From Rotaria sp. Silwood1 (taxonomy: Eukaryota; Rotifera; Eurotatoria; Philodinida; Philodinidae), in the NCBI GenBank assembly GCA_905250075.1, contig CAJNOP010000056.1, positions 683,899 to 747,898 of the forward strand: a DNA stretch of 64,000 nt, given 5' to 3'. Made by a program: the position numbers and the translations under genes. Of this stretch, positions 49,822 to 62,800 are shown piece by piece; position 1 is the first letter of the stretch, and each line of letters opens with the position of its first letter. A model generated the notes under the pieces. It was not told where the DNA came from and ran no database searches. It saw only the letters and a list, made by a program, of their open reading frames with translations.

Positions 49822-50381
49822 GGAGCTATTTTTTACGTAAAACGTCGTTTCGTTCAAAAACTGATTTTTTCCGAAAATAAGAGCGATATAAAAATAGCTG
49901 TTTAAGGGCTTTATCGGAAGACAAAAATGAATACAAATAGTACACTTTATAGGGTGGATTTCTCTCTACGAGCTGATATATGAAGTAGTTTTTAAAGCCT
50001 TTCGAAAATCCTTTAATTCCTCTCGAGCGAAGACAGCCACACAATGTCTGAGCCCACATTTAAAAAAATTAGAAAATTTTGATTTTGGCACTGAGTGTTT
50101 AACATTGGTCAAAAATGAACAAACATTTCGTTGAGAAACTTTTCCTCTGTCTGTTGGCATTTATACAAGCTTGTAAAGAACACAATTCAGCAGAAAAAAA
50201 CTTTCACTTTCAGAAGCATGATATTGTTCTACTAATTGTGTTACAATATCTTCTCCGATCAATGGAAAATACTAAAGGTTTCACACAAAATGTTATGCAA
50301 AAAAGAAATACGCTCTATTATTTTCTGTCGGATTTGATGATTTTAAAAGATAATATAAGAGCTTTTTTAGAGGAGTTTTAA
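49822..50381 (+). pseudogene. Frameshifted protein-coding fragment, family unknown
   Basis: Protein-like sequence runs collinearly through changed frames: FLRKTSFRSKTDFFRK with a stop, ALSEDKNEYK with a stop, then about 50 codons ending TECLTLVKNEQTFR and a stop. A shift near 50120 continues as EKLFLCLLAFIQACKEHN through SDLMILKDNIRAFLEEF to a stop at 50381. The last 88 codons alone start with ATG but look like the C-terminal part of a larger helical protein. I do not recognise it. Confidence 0.5.
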
Positions 50382-51522
50382 AATTTATCTGTGACGTAAA
50401 TTAAATTTTTATAGCTACTCTAGAAGAAATTTTATGTTGATTTCAACTAAAGGAAGCTTGAATTGCAATATTCACTGTAATCAATAAGTCCAAGAGAAAT
50501 TTTGCTATAAATAGAGGCTCATATTACATAGATGTTTCTCAGCTGCGAATCTAAATCACTATTCATAATCGATTTTGAAGTACCATCAGTATGTCATGTT
50601 TATCAATGAAATAGATTCATGATGCTTCTAATAGGCATGTAGAAAAAGCAATGATGATACTCGATGATAAGCCGACTTTAAATTGTGTATGACCTTTTTA
50701 CTTTATTACTAAGGCAAGAGTGCGAATAGTTAATTTTATAGGTATAGCAAATTATGTCTGATTGTTTTTTTCTTTGAAAGATTCAAATTCAAGACTAAGG
50801 AGAGCCCATACAGTCAAAATCATGAATAGATCACGATAAAAAAAATAATAAAAATTTATTGCTAATGACATTAACAGTTATGAAGTTAGTGAGAAGACAA
50901 AAAAAGACGAATTACCTCACATTCAAATAAGAATAATATTTTTCAAATACTCGTCAAATAAATGATGGTGCTTTTTTAGTACGGTAAGTCTATCTATAAA
51001 ATTTTCATTACATCAGATTTTTTTTCAATTTTGTTCGAAAGATTCAGTCTCATAAACCAACAGCATGCTTTTGTATTTCTTTTCTCCGTCGAATTAAAAT
51101 AATCATATGAAATTCATTTGAGTATTTCGAATGTTATATTCTCAAGAATTGTTTCATGGTTTTGTTTTGCATACAAAATGGTTTTTATCTTTGATAGATA
51201 GTAATATTCAATCTTAACTTTTAAAATTGTAAGTACATTCATGTATAAATATCGTATCACGTTTTGCACAGAACAAAATTTTGAGTCTACAGTTTTTATT
51301 TAATCATGTATCACATAATTTTGATATTCAAGTTAGGAAATAACTTCACATACCAAATACATATGCAAAGAGGTAGGCCGAAATTTTTTGGACTACATAC
51401 GTTTTTATTCATTTATAGACGTTATTCCAAAGAAGAAAAAAGCGACAAAAACTACACTTTAGATGATTTTGTTCTGGAATTCACATGGTGATGAAAAATG
51501 TGATGTTGCGCTAATATCTTTT
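50382..51522. other. Intergenic downstream of the Rab7-like gene, no tail exon seen
   Basis: 1.1 kb searched for an exon that could supply the missing Rab C-terminus (a Cys-x-Cys or Cys-Cys end on the minus strand with a good acceptor). None was found. Confidence 0.45.
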
Positions 51523-52407
51523 TCAACGTGCTAATGCATTACGTGCAGCAGTTTCTAAAGCTTTTTCAACATTTGTACCTTCTTTAGCTGACGTTTCAAA
51601 ATATGGAATATTGGATTTCTCTAAACGAGTGAAAAAATTCCCGATGAATAATTTTTTTATTTCTTGGCTTTACATACCTGCACACCAATTAAGTGCCTCC
51701 TGTGCTGAAATCTACATAAGTAAAAAGTAAACAATAAATAAGTTTAAATATTAAATAAAACTAACGATACGATTATCAAGATCAGTTTTATTTCCAATTA
51801 CCTATAAATAAATATTCTATATTCGAAAAGTTATAATTAAAATATATCTACTTACTACAAAGGGAAAATTTTCTGGATCACGTGGTGCGACTTGCTAAAA
51901 ACAAGAAGCTATTTAATTTTGTATTAATACAACAAAAAATAAGAATCTATGACTTACAGTAAGAAATTCATCTCTCCAAATATCTAATGATTTAAATGAA
52001 CTTGCTGATGTAACGTCATAAACAAGTATACAACAGTCAGCTCCACGATAAAATGCAACACCTACACTTTGAAAACGTTCTTGACCAGCTGTATCCCAAA
52101 TCTATATTTAAAAAAAACGATTTATTTTTCTAAATATACTGCTTAAAATCGAATATAATTACTTGCATGGTAACAAGATGATCATCAATTTGTAATTCCT
52201 TAATTAAGAAATCGGCACCAATTGTTGCTTTATATTGATTTGAAAACTTATGTGATACATATTGTCCCATTAAACTTGTTTTACCAACACCACCGTCGCC
52301 TAAACATAGCAAAAAAAAACAGATCTATTTGTTAATTAAATAATAGGTTTTTATTTTTTCATACCTAATATAATTATTTTAAGTATAGCTTTTTTTCTTG
52401 CAGCCAT
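51523..52407 (-). CDS. Rab7-like small GTPase without prenylation tail
   Basis: Seven exons: 52407-52365, 52299-52163, 52101-51958, 51894-51856, 51801-51766, 51711-51678 and 51620-51523, all in phase; 176 residues. All GTPase motifs are present: P-loop GDGGVGKTS, switch [25 protein letters not shown] and [16 protein letters not shown] and the switch I sequence identify Rab7 (late endosome and lysosome traffic). The frame stops right after AARNALAR, where Rab7 normally continues about 30 residues to a Cys-x-Cys that is geranylgeranylated. Without it the protein could not be membrane-anchored in the usual way. It may be a truncated paralogue or a recent pseudogene whose core is still intact, or a tail exon may have been missed. 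Confidence 0.8.
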
Positions 52408-52639
52408 TTGACGAGTTTAGTATAAAGAAATAAAATGTTAAAAAAAAGTAATGAAATAATATCTGAAAAAAACCAAGTAATTTTATCTATCATTTTAATT
52501 TGCTCTTTGGCTATGAGTATAGGTGTGGGTATGGCTCTGACAGTTCTTTTCAAGCTCCCACTAAGAACCATCATCCACAAACACGCACACATCAACGTCC
52601 ACATCTAACATCCTCGATGTCGATTAGTCTAAGAAATAA

Positions 52640-52930
52640 TGGCATTTTGGCTGAGCGTTTTTTAGCCCAGAAAGACAACGAGATACTATTTTTTGGTCGA
52701 ATAAAACGACAATGAGATGAAATGCCTTCTTTGTGTTCGAATTGATGTCGAAATGATATCGATTATACATTTTTGCAAGAGCATGGAGTTCTGTGGAGAA
52801 GTCTCACACCGACAAAAGAATCGTCTTTGTATGTAGTTGATCAAGAATGCAATAGAGTATGTTAATAAACAGTGTAAGAAGAGTGGGTGTTTGTTTTACG
52901 ATTGTTACTGCCGCGTGTCCTTCTAAAAAC
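52640..52930 (-). pseudogene. 5' fragment of an F-box gene
   Basis: The minus strand matches the N-terminal coding part of the F-box gene at 56200-56468, and similarity resumes in the upstream flank near 52980 (TTGTGCAATTACATATACT against TTGTGTAATTACATATGCT). Shared words include TGGTCGAAT, CGACAATGAGAT-type sequence and GCATGGAGTT against GCATACAGTT. Frameshifts and stops leave no usable frame. It lies just upstream of the Rab7-like start, so it may overlap that promoter. Confidence 0.7.
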
Positions 52931-54250
52931 GAATTTTTTTTCTAAGTTGCCATATATATCACGCCAATATGTTGTGATTGTGCAATTACATATACTGAAA
53001 ACTAATCAATCGACTATTTTCTTTTGGTTTCACTTATTTGTTGGTATGTGCGCTTTGAAAAAGTGAATTCTTTCAAAAATGAGTAGCTTAGCGTGCAGAC
53101 GACGAATGAAAAGCTGTATAAATTCTTTCTATTTTTGCGGTACTGACTTCTATAATAGGGTTCAAAGTTCATGGTCAGTAAGTGTATATGACTGATACTT
53201 GCTTGATAAATCAATGGCTAGACCGTTTATTATGGTAGTTTTATTTGTCTAACAGCAATCTCTTATGGTATCACTTTCGCTGTCACAGTGTTACAAATGA
53301 AGAAAATGTAGATTTATGCAGATGTATCCTTTTTGTGGCACTACATAAAGTGCAAGCTGCAAAGGCAGCAGTAATTGAATCTCGTTTGTGAAAAATCCTA
53401 TAAAATATTGTTTAACACGATTTTTGCTGCAGTCAAAAATTATTCGTGTTTGATAGTTCTTAAGCAAAAACTGGCAAGGAAAGTATCTCGTAACTTTGGA
53501 AAATTATATGCGAGGCACTGTCAAGTAGACTCTTTGAATATCAGATCCAAAATTTGGCAAAAAAATGTTGTCTGCTAAATTATTGGTCATAAATTATACT
53601 TCAGCTGCTGACACATAACTATAGAGAAAACTGTTGTCGTGTGTCCGTCTGTGTTTCATGAACTTTCGAAAGTGCAAGAGGAATCTCATTAAAAAAGTAG
53701 AATTCATATCGTACTATCATTTGTCGACTTATTGAAATGAAAGTTTATACAATTCAGCACCATATATGCTAGTGTCATGTTAAAACATCATATTCATCTA
53801 AAAGCAATAGCTCATGGTTCACATATTTAGGAAAGACTAACTTTGTCATTTTAAATAATCGTGTTGACGTTTTCTTGCTTCTTGGGTGTGGTGCTCGATG
53901 TCAATTGATGACCTGAATCAATATCCATGAACAATTACATTTTTTTAAAATTGTCAATAAAAGATACCGATTAGTTGCAATTCTTACCATTCGGAAACAC
54001 TCAAGATGTGCACTTTGATAAGTATTGAAGACTCAAATCGACTATGCTTGGAACTTGTGGTAGTTTTAATTGAAAATCTATTGATTCTTTCATGCTTTGT
54101 CAAGAAACAATGATGGGTTTTAAATGCATGAATCATCACTGTCAACACTTACAATTCATTATTCTGATTACAGAATACGATTGTCGTTCGTTAAATCTCT
54201 ACTAAAAATCAAATTGTTGATTTTGTTTACTGTTTCAGATGGAACTTATA
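52931..54250. other. Intergenic, no gene seen
   Basis: 1.3 kb between the F-box fragment and the 3' end of the F-box gene. The first bases are duplicated F-box flank. Only short frames without start or splice support follow. Confidence 0.4.
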
Positions 54251-56468
54251 TTAGTTGAAGAAGATCTGAAGAAAATGATCATTTTGTTGAGATCTAAAAT
54301 ATCTTTCGTTTTTTCTAAGCCATTCGACTATCTGTAGCCATACACTTTGTGAGTCGTTTCGATGAAAAAATGTGACACTAGATAACTGTTTGACTTGTTG
54401 CAGAATCAGTTTGATTGATTCAACGTTCTTTGTTACCACTTTCAGATGTTCGATTTGACGAGGTACTACAGTACAGATGCTTTGTGCTCGTTGGATTGAT
54501 AGTTCATGATATTTTATCGATATGCCAAAAGAATGAACATTATGTGCTCTTTCCAGTAAAGCATTGACCATGTTCGAGTCCAGAGTACAACGAAAATCGA
54601 TAACTAACCGGATTTGTATAAGACGTACAAGATTAATTTGCATTGATAGAAGTTCTAAAGATTCTTGTGACCATGGTTTATTGATCTCCAGTGTGAGATG
54701 TGTTGTGTTGTGAAAAGGATTTGTTGTCTTTGCAATTTAACCTAAAGTAGCGTCTGAACTACTATTTGTTGAACAAGTGAAGTAACACAAACTATTGATA
54801 TTTCTATCATTAACAGATGGGTTCAATATAAACAGTGGAGCTCTGCAGAAGAAAAGAAGAGAGCAGGAAGAATGAGATCAAGTAAGAGTAGAAGTCGAGT
54901 AGACTATTCTTAAAATCAAGATCTGGACCAAGATTGGATTTCATTTCTTAATTGTCATGGTTCCCGTTGTTATTCTTGTCATCAAACGTGTTCGAATGAA
55001 CTCTCAGCTTAGACGGAGTGCTCGTTAAAGAAAGTATGGAAGTTATTAATACTTCTCCTTTATTATTATCATGGATATAGAAAAACCACTTATGATCGCT
55101 ATGTTGTCAGAATATTAATAATCAACATTTTCGAAATCAACTTCGATTTGGTTTTTGTTTGAGATTTTTTTCATACTAAATATTGGGAAAAATGAATTAT
55201 TTTTGAATCTTATTTAGAAGTGTACATATTCGAAGAATAGCAGTCAAACTCCGCCAAATATTAAAAATAGTTCTTAAACTTACATTGTCCCATGCAATAT
55301 AATTTGTTATTTCGGCGAAATTCATGTGAACGTTCCATATGCTGTTGCTCATCGATTTGTCTTTGCTCGTCTTGGTACAAGATACGCAAGAAATTGTTTT
55401 CTCTTCGTATTCTTCTGAAAAGTCGAATTCAGAAATCGATGACGATTGAAGCTTGACACTTCGATTTGAAGAGTTAATTGTGTATTTACAAGTAACAAAC
55501 CATCGTTTTTGTTTGAGCCAAAACTCTGTTCGAAATGGAAGAATTAGAGATTCAATATCATCATGATCATAATCAGAACATTGAATACAGAATGTAAACT
55601 CATTAAGTCGAGGTAGTTGCTTTTGAATGAACGGTTCACACTCAGAAAACCGACGTAAGCAATCAGCAGAGAAATCCAAACAATGCAGGCTAAATTGAAT
55701 AATTGATGGTGTAAGAGAGAGAAATAATTCCAGCATACTCATCGATGTATTACGACAATCAAGTGTTAATGAAGCTATCTGTCGGAATAAATTTGCAATA
55801 GGAGTTTGGTCAATTTTTATTAGTTCAACATTTTTTAAAGAAACTATTCGAAGACAAGGTGATTGATGAAGAATCTTAAGAATTTGTTGATCATTACATC
55901 AATTGATTGTGATTTGTTCAATTGTGGATTGAGCTGGCCATGAAATTTGATCTATTATAGCAACGTTAGTGTCGAAATGCAATGTTCGCATACTATTCTT
56001 CGCTATTATTGATGATAGCAGAGCCATTGTAGTTTTACTAAAGAGTGATGATGACGACAATGATAACGATCTAAGGGTGTTGATATTGATATGACGCAGT
56101 ATTTTTTCGAGTGTTTCATTTTTGATACATGAGAAAGATAATGAGTGCAGTCGAGTGAACCTTTCAATTTGAATAAGTGATAAAAATAATGCTAATTTAT
56201 CAGTTTGTTGAGAACCACCCGAGAGGAACAGTGAAGTAATATTTTCTGGTCGAATTAGACGACAAATAAGATAGATATTCTTGTTTGACATCGAACTGAT
56301 CTCCAAACGATATTGATTGTAGATATTTGTGAGAGCATACAGTTGTGTACAGACGCTTCGTAGTGACAGAAGAATTGTTTTTGCATCTAATTTGTCGAAA
56401 ATACAAAAGATTACCTCCATGGGTAGTGTGAAAAGATAAGGCGTTTGTTTAGTAGTTGTTGCTGACAT
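54251..56468 (-). pseudogene. F-box/LRR-like gene with one in-frame TGA
   Basis: Exon 1 is 56468-55284 and exon 2 is 54727-54251. Donor AAT/GTAAGT and acceptor AAAG/ACA join in phase 0, giving 553 codons. The N-terminal F-box reads TPYLFTLPMEVIFCIFDKLD and on through LRSVCTQLYAL. Leucine-rich-like segments follow (RLHSLSFSCI, LRSLSLSSSS, RTLHFDT), then a block ending FRTEFWLKQKRWFVTC, and a C-terminal part (ERAHNVHSFGISIKYHELS, IEWLRKNE-type end). This order is that of a large F-box family I associate with bdelloid rotifers; F-box proteins recruit substrates to SCF ubiquitin ligases. The only defect I see is TGA at 55899-55901, between QITIN and CNDQQIL. No frameshift or splice-site loss accompanies it, so the lesion is young, read through, or a sequencing error. 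Confidence 0.75.
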
Positions 56469-56896
56469 GTGCTTTGTTAAAATGAAAGACTCTTCAACTA
56501 CTCTATAACATCTAAGTTTATGGGTTGTGTAATTACATATGCTTGTTGAAAAAGATATGTGCAGATTGCGAAAGATGAAATTTTGAGTAGATGAATCATT
56601 CTTACATACATTTATAAGACAATTCGATGGAGCATGACGAATTTAAGAAAGAAAATTGTCTCACTCTCGTCACAATACTTTTCTTATGGTTGTTAACCAA
56701 GACGAAATGATTAAGGATATACAAGATATACACAACAACATATTTATTTTTATACATTGAGAAGAAAAAATCTTTGAACAAACAATATTTTACATCATTA
56801 TTCGACACATAAATCAAAATAAAATTAAACACGGAACAACATTGATAAATAATTGTTTAATACAAAATCAATAACTTCAATTTTTTTTTTTTGTAA
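56469..56896. other. Intergenic between the F-box gene and the secreted modular protein
   Basis: 428 AT-rich bases: upstream region of the F-box gene and 3' flank of the next gene. No feature recognised beyond A/T runs near 56880. Confidence 0.5.
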
Positions 56897-59800
56897 TCAA
56901 TATCCAAACCAATCAAATGCTAAAGTTCCACCTGATGGTTGTGTCCAAAGTCCATTGATTGAAGCTGTCCATGGTACCATACCACTTTGTAATTGTAAAT
57001 AACCGGGTGAACCATTCATTAATGGATACGATTCACTCATTGTACATACTGTTACACCTGCATTACATTGTGCTGTCATCTTCAAAGGAGAAAAAAAGTA
57101 ATTCTTTTTTCAATATTATTTAACTCAACAATTCTCTTCTTACATTTGAATATTCTGCAAAATCAGTTACAGACCATTTTATACCACGATCATCACTACG
57201 TACTATTGATACACCATCTTGTGCATAACCATATAAATATTGTGTTTGTTGTACAGTATCATATACAAATAATTTAATATTCGCCACAGTTGTATTCAAA
57301 ACTAAAGAAAAAGAATCAATCAAATCTAATGAACAAAAGACGTTAATTACCAGTCCATGTAGCTGGTGCTGACATATCACCATTAAAAAGTAGATGGCAT
57401 ACAATCAATGTTCTAAATAATATGAATATAGAAATAATAATTAAGACAACAAATTCTTTGCATTATACCTTGTTATTGTTTCATCACAAACATAAATATC
57501 ATTTGAATAACTAAGACCTACTTGTGAAGGAGGTGCTACAAGTATTGTTCGTGGTGAAAGTGTATTCGATACACTAGGACAAACATCTAAAAAAAAGAAC
57601 ATTATTTGATGTTATCTTTCTAAGTTAATTTGATTATCTTACTGGCAACAGTTACATTCGTTGAATTAACTAAACCAGTTATATTAAGAATAAAACCTGA
57701 TGTTTTTATTAGTAAATCATTTGGTTGTACAACATCAATTAAATAAACACGTAAATGTCGAATCAATAATGATTGTGATAATGGAAATATATATGATGAA
57801 CTACCGTTTACGAAATATTTTGTTGGATCAACAGCAAAACTATTTCCATCCCAACTAAAACCAAGTTGAACAAAAAGAATTGATGCAAATACTGTTGGAA
57901 CAGTTAATTGTATTCCATTAATTAATGTTAAATTACCGAAATTAATTTGTACATAAGTACTACCAGATAACATCCATTGATTTGATCGATAACCAGTTTG
58001 CCAACCAGCTATTAAAATAATGAATTATTCTTCTATATTAATAAAAAAAAAAATTGCTCAAGATTTATATTACTTGTTCGAACTAATGATGCATCTGATC
58101 CAACAACACTTGTTGTAAATTGACAAGGATCTAATGTATCGAGTAAAGTTGCATAATTTAAAACTAATATAAATACAATTAATCAAAACAAAAAAAAAAA
58201 TTTAAAAGAAAAGTATTTGAAATACCGGATACTATTGCTGTTGATAACGATATAATATCAGTAAAAGCAAAGATTTTTGATGCAGGATAATATGCTACAT
58301 TGGCTCTTTGGAAAGAACAAAGAAACAAAACAACATACATTTGTGAATTCTTATTTTTATTGTTCATTTACCTTGCACGTTTCATACAAATCAATTCATA
58401 AGGTATTGTAATACTTGGTGAATTATATCTTTGATAAACTAAAGCCATCTGATTTGATGTACCAATATTAAGAGTAAATGTTAACGAGCCAACATCATTG
58501 AATAAAAGTGTACCCAACTAGAAATAAAATATTATTAATTAAAGAAAATCTTTCAAAGAAAACAAAAAACAAAAAAATCTTATTTACATTGAATAGAACA
58601 TATGAATTATTATCCGTTGTATAATTTACTACAGAAGTTGTTGAATTATAACTTTGAAATGATATCCATGTTGGTAAATAGATTATAATTTGAGCATTAA
58701 TACATTCAGCAGTGGAATTATTTTCATGACCATATTGAATTCTACCACTATATGTTGATCTGAAGAAAAAAAACAAAAGAAATCAAAAATGTTTCTAAAA
58801 TATTTATGTGTTTTTACCCTATCCCATAAATTCCACTAGTAATATCAGTATGATTAACAAACATAATTGGTCGTTCAGTTCCATTTCTAGATACAACATT
58901 TGAAAATGAATTTGAAACATTAATACCTCCATAAATTGCAGTTAAAACCATGCTAAATGTAGAATTTTCTTCAGCTAATGGACTATCTGTTAAATATCCA
59001 TTTGCTTGAACAATAATAAAATTATCTGTTGTATTTGAAAATGTATTTAACATAGCCGATGTTCCTATTAATTAATAATTAAAATTAAAACATAATAAGT
59101 ATTATTTTTCATACCTGTATTTGTTACAACACCTAGATCAAGATAAGCTGTATCTTGATAACTTGAACCTAATACACTTGATGAATAAATCCAATGATAT
59201 TTATTTCCAAGTACATATTCATACATAAATGATCCAACATTAATACCAGCTGAAAGTATATCAGCTGATATTATATGAATTGTAACACTATTTGACATTT
59301 GTGTACTAGCTATGAAAATTTGTAAACGTCCTTGAGAATATGTTGGTAAATATATTTTAAAATTATATGTCACTATTTGACGAATACCACTTTGTATTGT
59401 TGAATTTATTGCTGATATAAGTACATTTGTTGTATCATTTGACTAAAAAGGTTTATTTGAATAAATATATGAAAATTTCAAACAAACAAAAAAAAAAAAG
59501 AAAAACTCACAAATAATGTAAAACCAGAATAAGTTGTATGATTTTTTACAATTAATGAAACACTTGTGTTTAAACTTGATTGATTATTATTAATTAATGC
59601 TGCTATATTTAACGATATTTGATTACCTATTGGAACTGTTGTTGTTACTGGTACACGAGCATTACTTTGAATAATTAGCTAATTCAATGCAAACAAAATA
59701 GATACTTATCAATATTTGAAGAATATCAATATCAACATACTGTGCTTGCTGATATATTCATAGGATCAATCGGATAATAACAAACTACACCAAGATCGAG

Positions 59801-62800
59801 ATACATTGAAGTATTGTATAATGTTGAACCACCACTATGAAAGATAATTCAGAAAAAAAAAACTCTGATTAAATTCTAAATTACCTGCTAAGAATTGGTG
59901 TTGCTTTTGCTTGCATACACATTAAATTGTCACCAGAACTAATAAAAAATGCATTTGTAAAATAAGCTGCATCAATATTTGATGGCATAAAACTGAATTG
60001 AAATAATAATGGATAACATGTTTGACTGCTTAGATTATAAGCAAGTATAAATTGTGTACGTATTAATACATCTTGACCAAGATAAACTAATGAACTATTG
60101 TTTGTATCATTTAATTGTTGATAATTTGTTGCACTTAATGAATTTATCGGTGATATCTATATAAGAATATATAGAGTGATGAAATCTGGTTTTCATCTTA
60201 GTTTATTAAATCAAATACTCTCATGGAAGAAGAAGGTGATTTATCTCTAACTTTAAAAAACTTACCAAAGAAAGATTATTTACAAAGAAGCGAACGAGTC
60301 TAACGATTTTTTTACAATAAATTCAAGCTTAAAACTTATATTTACATTTCCAAAGTTACTTGTTAAACCACTATTAAATGTTGATGTTAATGTTCCTAAT
60401 GCTGCTTGACCAGATGGTGTTAGATTTGATAGAGTTAAATCAAATGTTGAACTTGTTTGTGATGTAGCAAGAAGAAAAACTTGCATAATCAATGTATCCG
60501 AATCAATTGATAAAGATGAATTCAACGTCGAAGTATTAGCTAATAAAAAAAAAATTAAACAGTAATAAATAAAACGGAAAGAAAACCTATTAGTATAATC
60601 CCTGTGAGATTATAATTTGAAACACGATTGATCTGTATATATTGTAAATAAAAGGATATTTCCAATTGAAAACTACATATTTCGAACAAACTTCGTGCAA
60701 AATTTCTAATCAAATCAAGAAGCATCATATAATGAGATTTCTTCATAATTCTGCCATGGGTGTAGAGGAGAGGCCCAAATTTCTACTCTTACATCTCAAC
60801 ATTTCTTTGAGATCGTATTTCACAAACATGTATTATAATACTTACAAGCTATATTACACATCATTCCAAGATTTGTTGTTGCTACTGAAGAATATCCATT
60901 TGAATTATACGTAAATATAGATGATACATCATTTGAACATGGAACATTACTACCACGATTTGGTGATATATCAATACGACATACACTTGTTTGTTGATTA
61001 GCTTCATTGATGACTATATAATACAGAAAAATAAAATAAAACATTAATTCTTTATTATTCTTACTAGCACTATTCAATGATGAATATGTTCCAACTGAAG
61101 CAACTGGAATTTTTAAACCATAATTAACAATTGTTAATGAATTTCTATTAAATGATTGTGTTGTAGAATTAAGTGGAAACATTAATGGTGTCCCCTTACA
61201 AAATAAAAAGATTAATTTTTGTCTTTAATTAATATTCGAAAAAGAGAAATATTTCTTACCACAACATTTGGAGGACTAACTGGTTGATATCCTGTAAAAA
61301 GGACTTGTCCAATCCACAAATTCGATGGTGCATAATAAATATCTAGACTAACATAAGTACTCTGTCCATCACCTAATAATGATTCAATTTTGACATAGAC
61401 ACCTAAAGAATTCCATATAAATTATTTTTTTAAATGAACAGTTTCATTTTCTTACCAACACGAATTCGACCAAGATTATTATTAGTTTGTGTTGTTTGAT
61501 AATTACATAATGGACCAAACTGTATATTAACAGTATCATTTTTACGTTGATTATATCTATAAATACAAAAATTGTTTTATTTTATTAAATTAATAAATTA
61601 ATAAAAGATAAACCTTGATGAATAAGTAATAAATGGTGATTGATCTTGATTATAAAGTGTTTGAATTAAACATGGAAGATTTGATCCAATATATAAAATT
61701 TTAACAAGACAAATACTTGCAGCTGGAATTCCACTACCATATGATGTTTCATTTGTTGTTATTTTTAATATCATTGGTGTATAAATCCCACTTGCTTGTG
61801 TGTATATATCATAATAAAATAAACGTGTATAACCTAACATTGTAGCTGATTGATTAGTTGTACTATTATTTTCATATGATAATGAGAAAGTTGGTTGAGT
61901 TGCATTCTTAGAGATTTAAATAAAAACAAAATAAATATATTTCAAAAAGAATATTTTTTATTTTTCGTCTTACTGTCATATTATAATTTATTGTTGTGAC
62001 ATTTACATTTGCATTACCAAGCCAGATTGTATTATTTCCAAGTGTGACAACAATAGTTGGTGAAACAACATTTGCTGTTGTATTTAATACTTGAAAAATT
62101 GCATTAAAACTAATTAGATAATAAAGATTAAAAAGAACTATGATCGATCAATGATTTGCCTTACACAATTGTATTAACCGTAGTAGAATAAATTGTTGAA
62201 CGTGTACCCATATTAGACATTACACCATAATCATATGATAAATGATCATAAATAGTTGAATTTGTACTTGACGTATAAGTAAATCTTGATAAACTTTGAT
62301 CAACACATTGAGGATTTGAACTACCAACATTTTCACCAGCTGATTGAAATATAACTGTACATGGTTTTAAATTTGGTGTTGATGTATTCAATGAACCATG
62401 TAATTCAATAACAATTGGTGCAGAAAAACTATTTGGAAGAACCATTGTTACTGTCATTTGTAATGTTTGATAAATGCCCACTACATTTGTTTGTTGTGCA
62501 AGAGACAATGTTGACATTGAACCATTCTATATTTTATAAAAATATAAATTTATTTTCATTTTTAAAGAAACTTTACTCACTAAAGGATAAGCTATAACAG
62601 CTGGTATAGCATAAATGGTAAAAGTTTGTGTCACTGTTGAACTTGTTGTTGTATTGACTTGAGCAGTCATTGTACCAGCTATATATGAACTACTACTATC
62701 AGTTTTAAATATACGTCCATAAACAACTATATAGAGTGTTGATGATGTACCACTGTAAGATTCTGTTCATAGAGAAGAAAAAAAATAATGTAATAAATTT

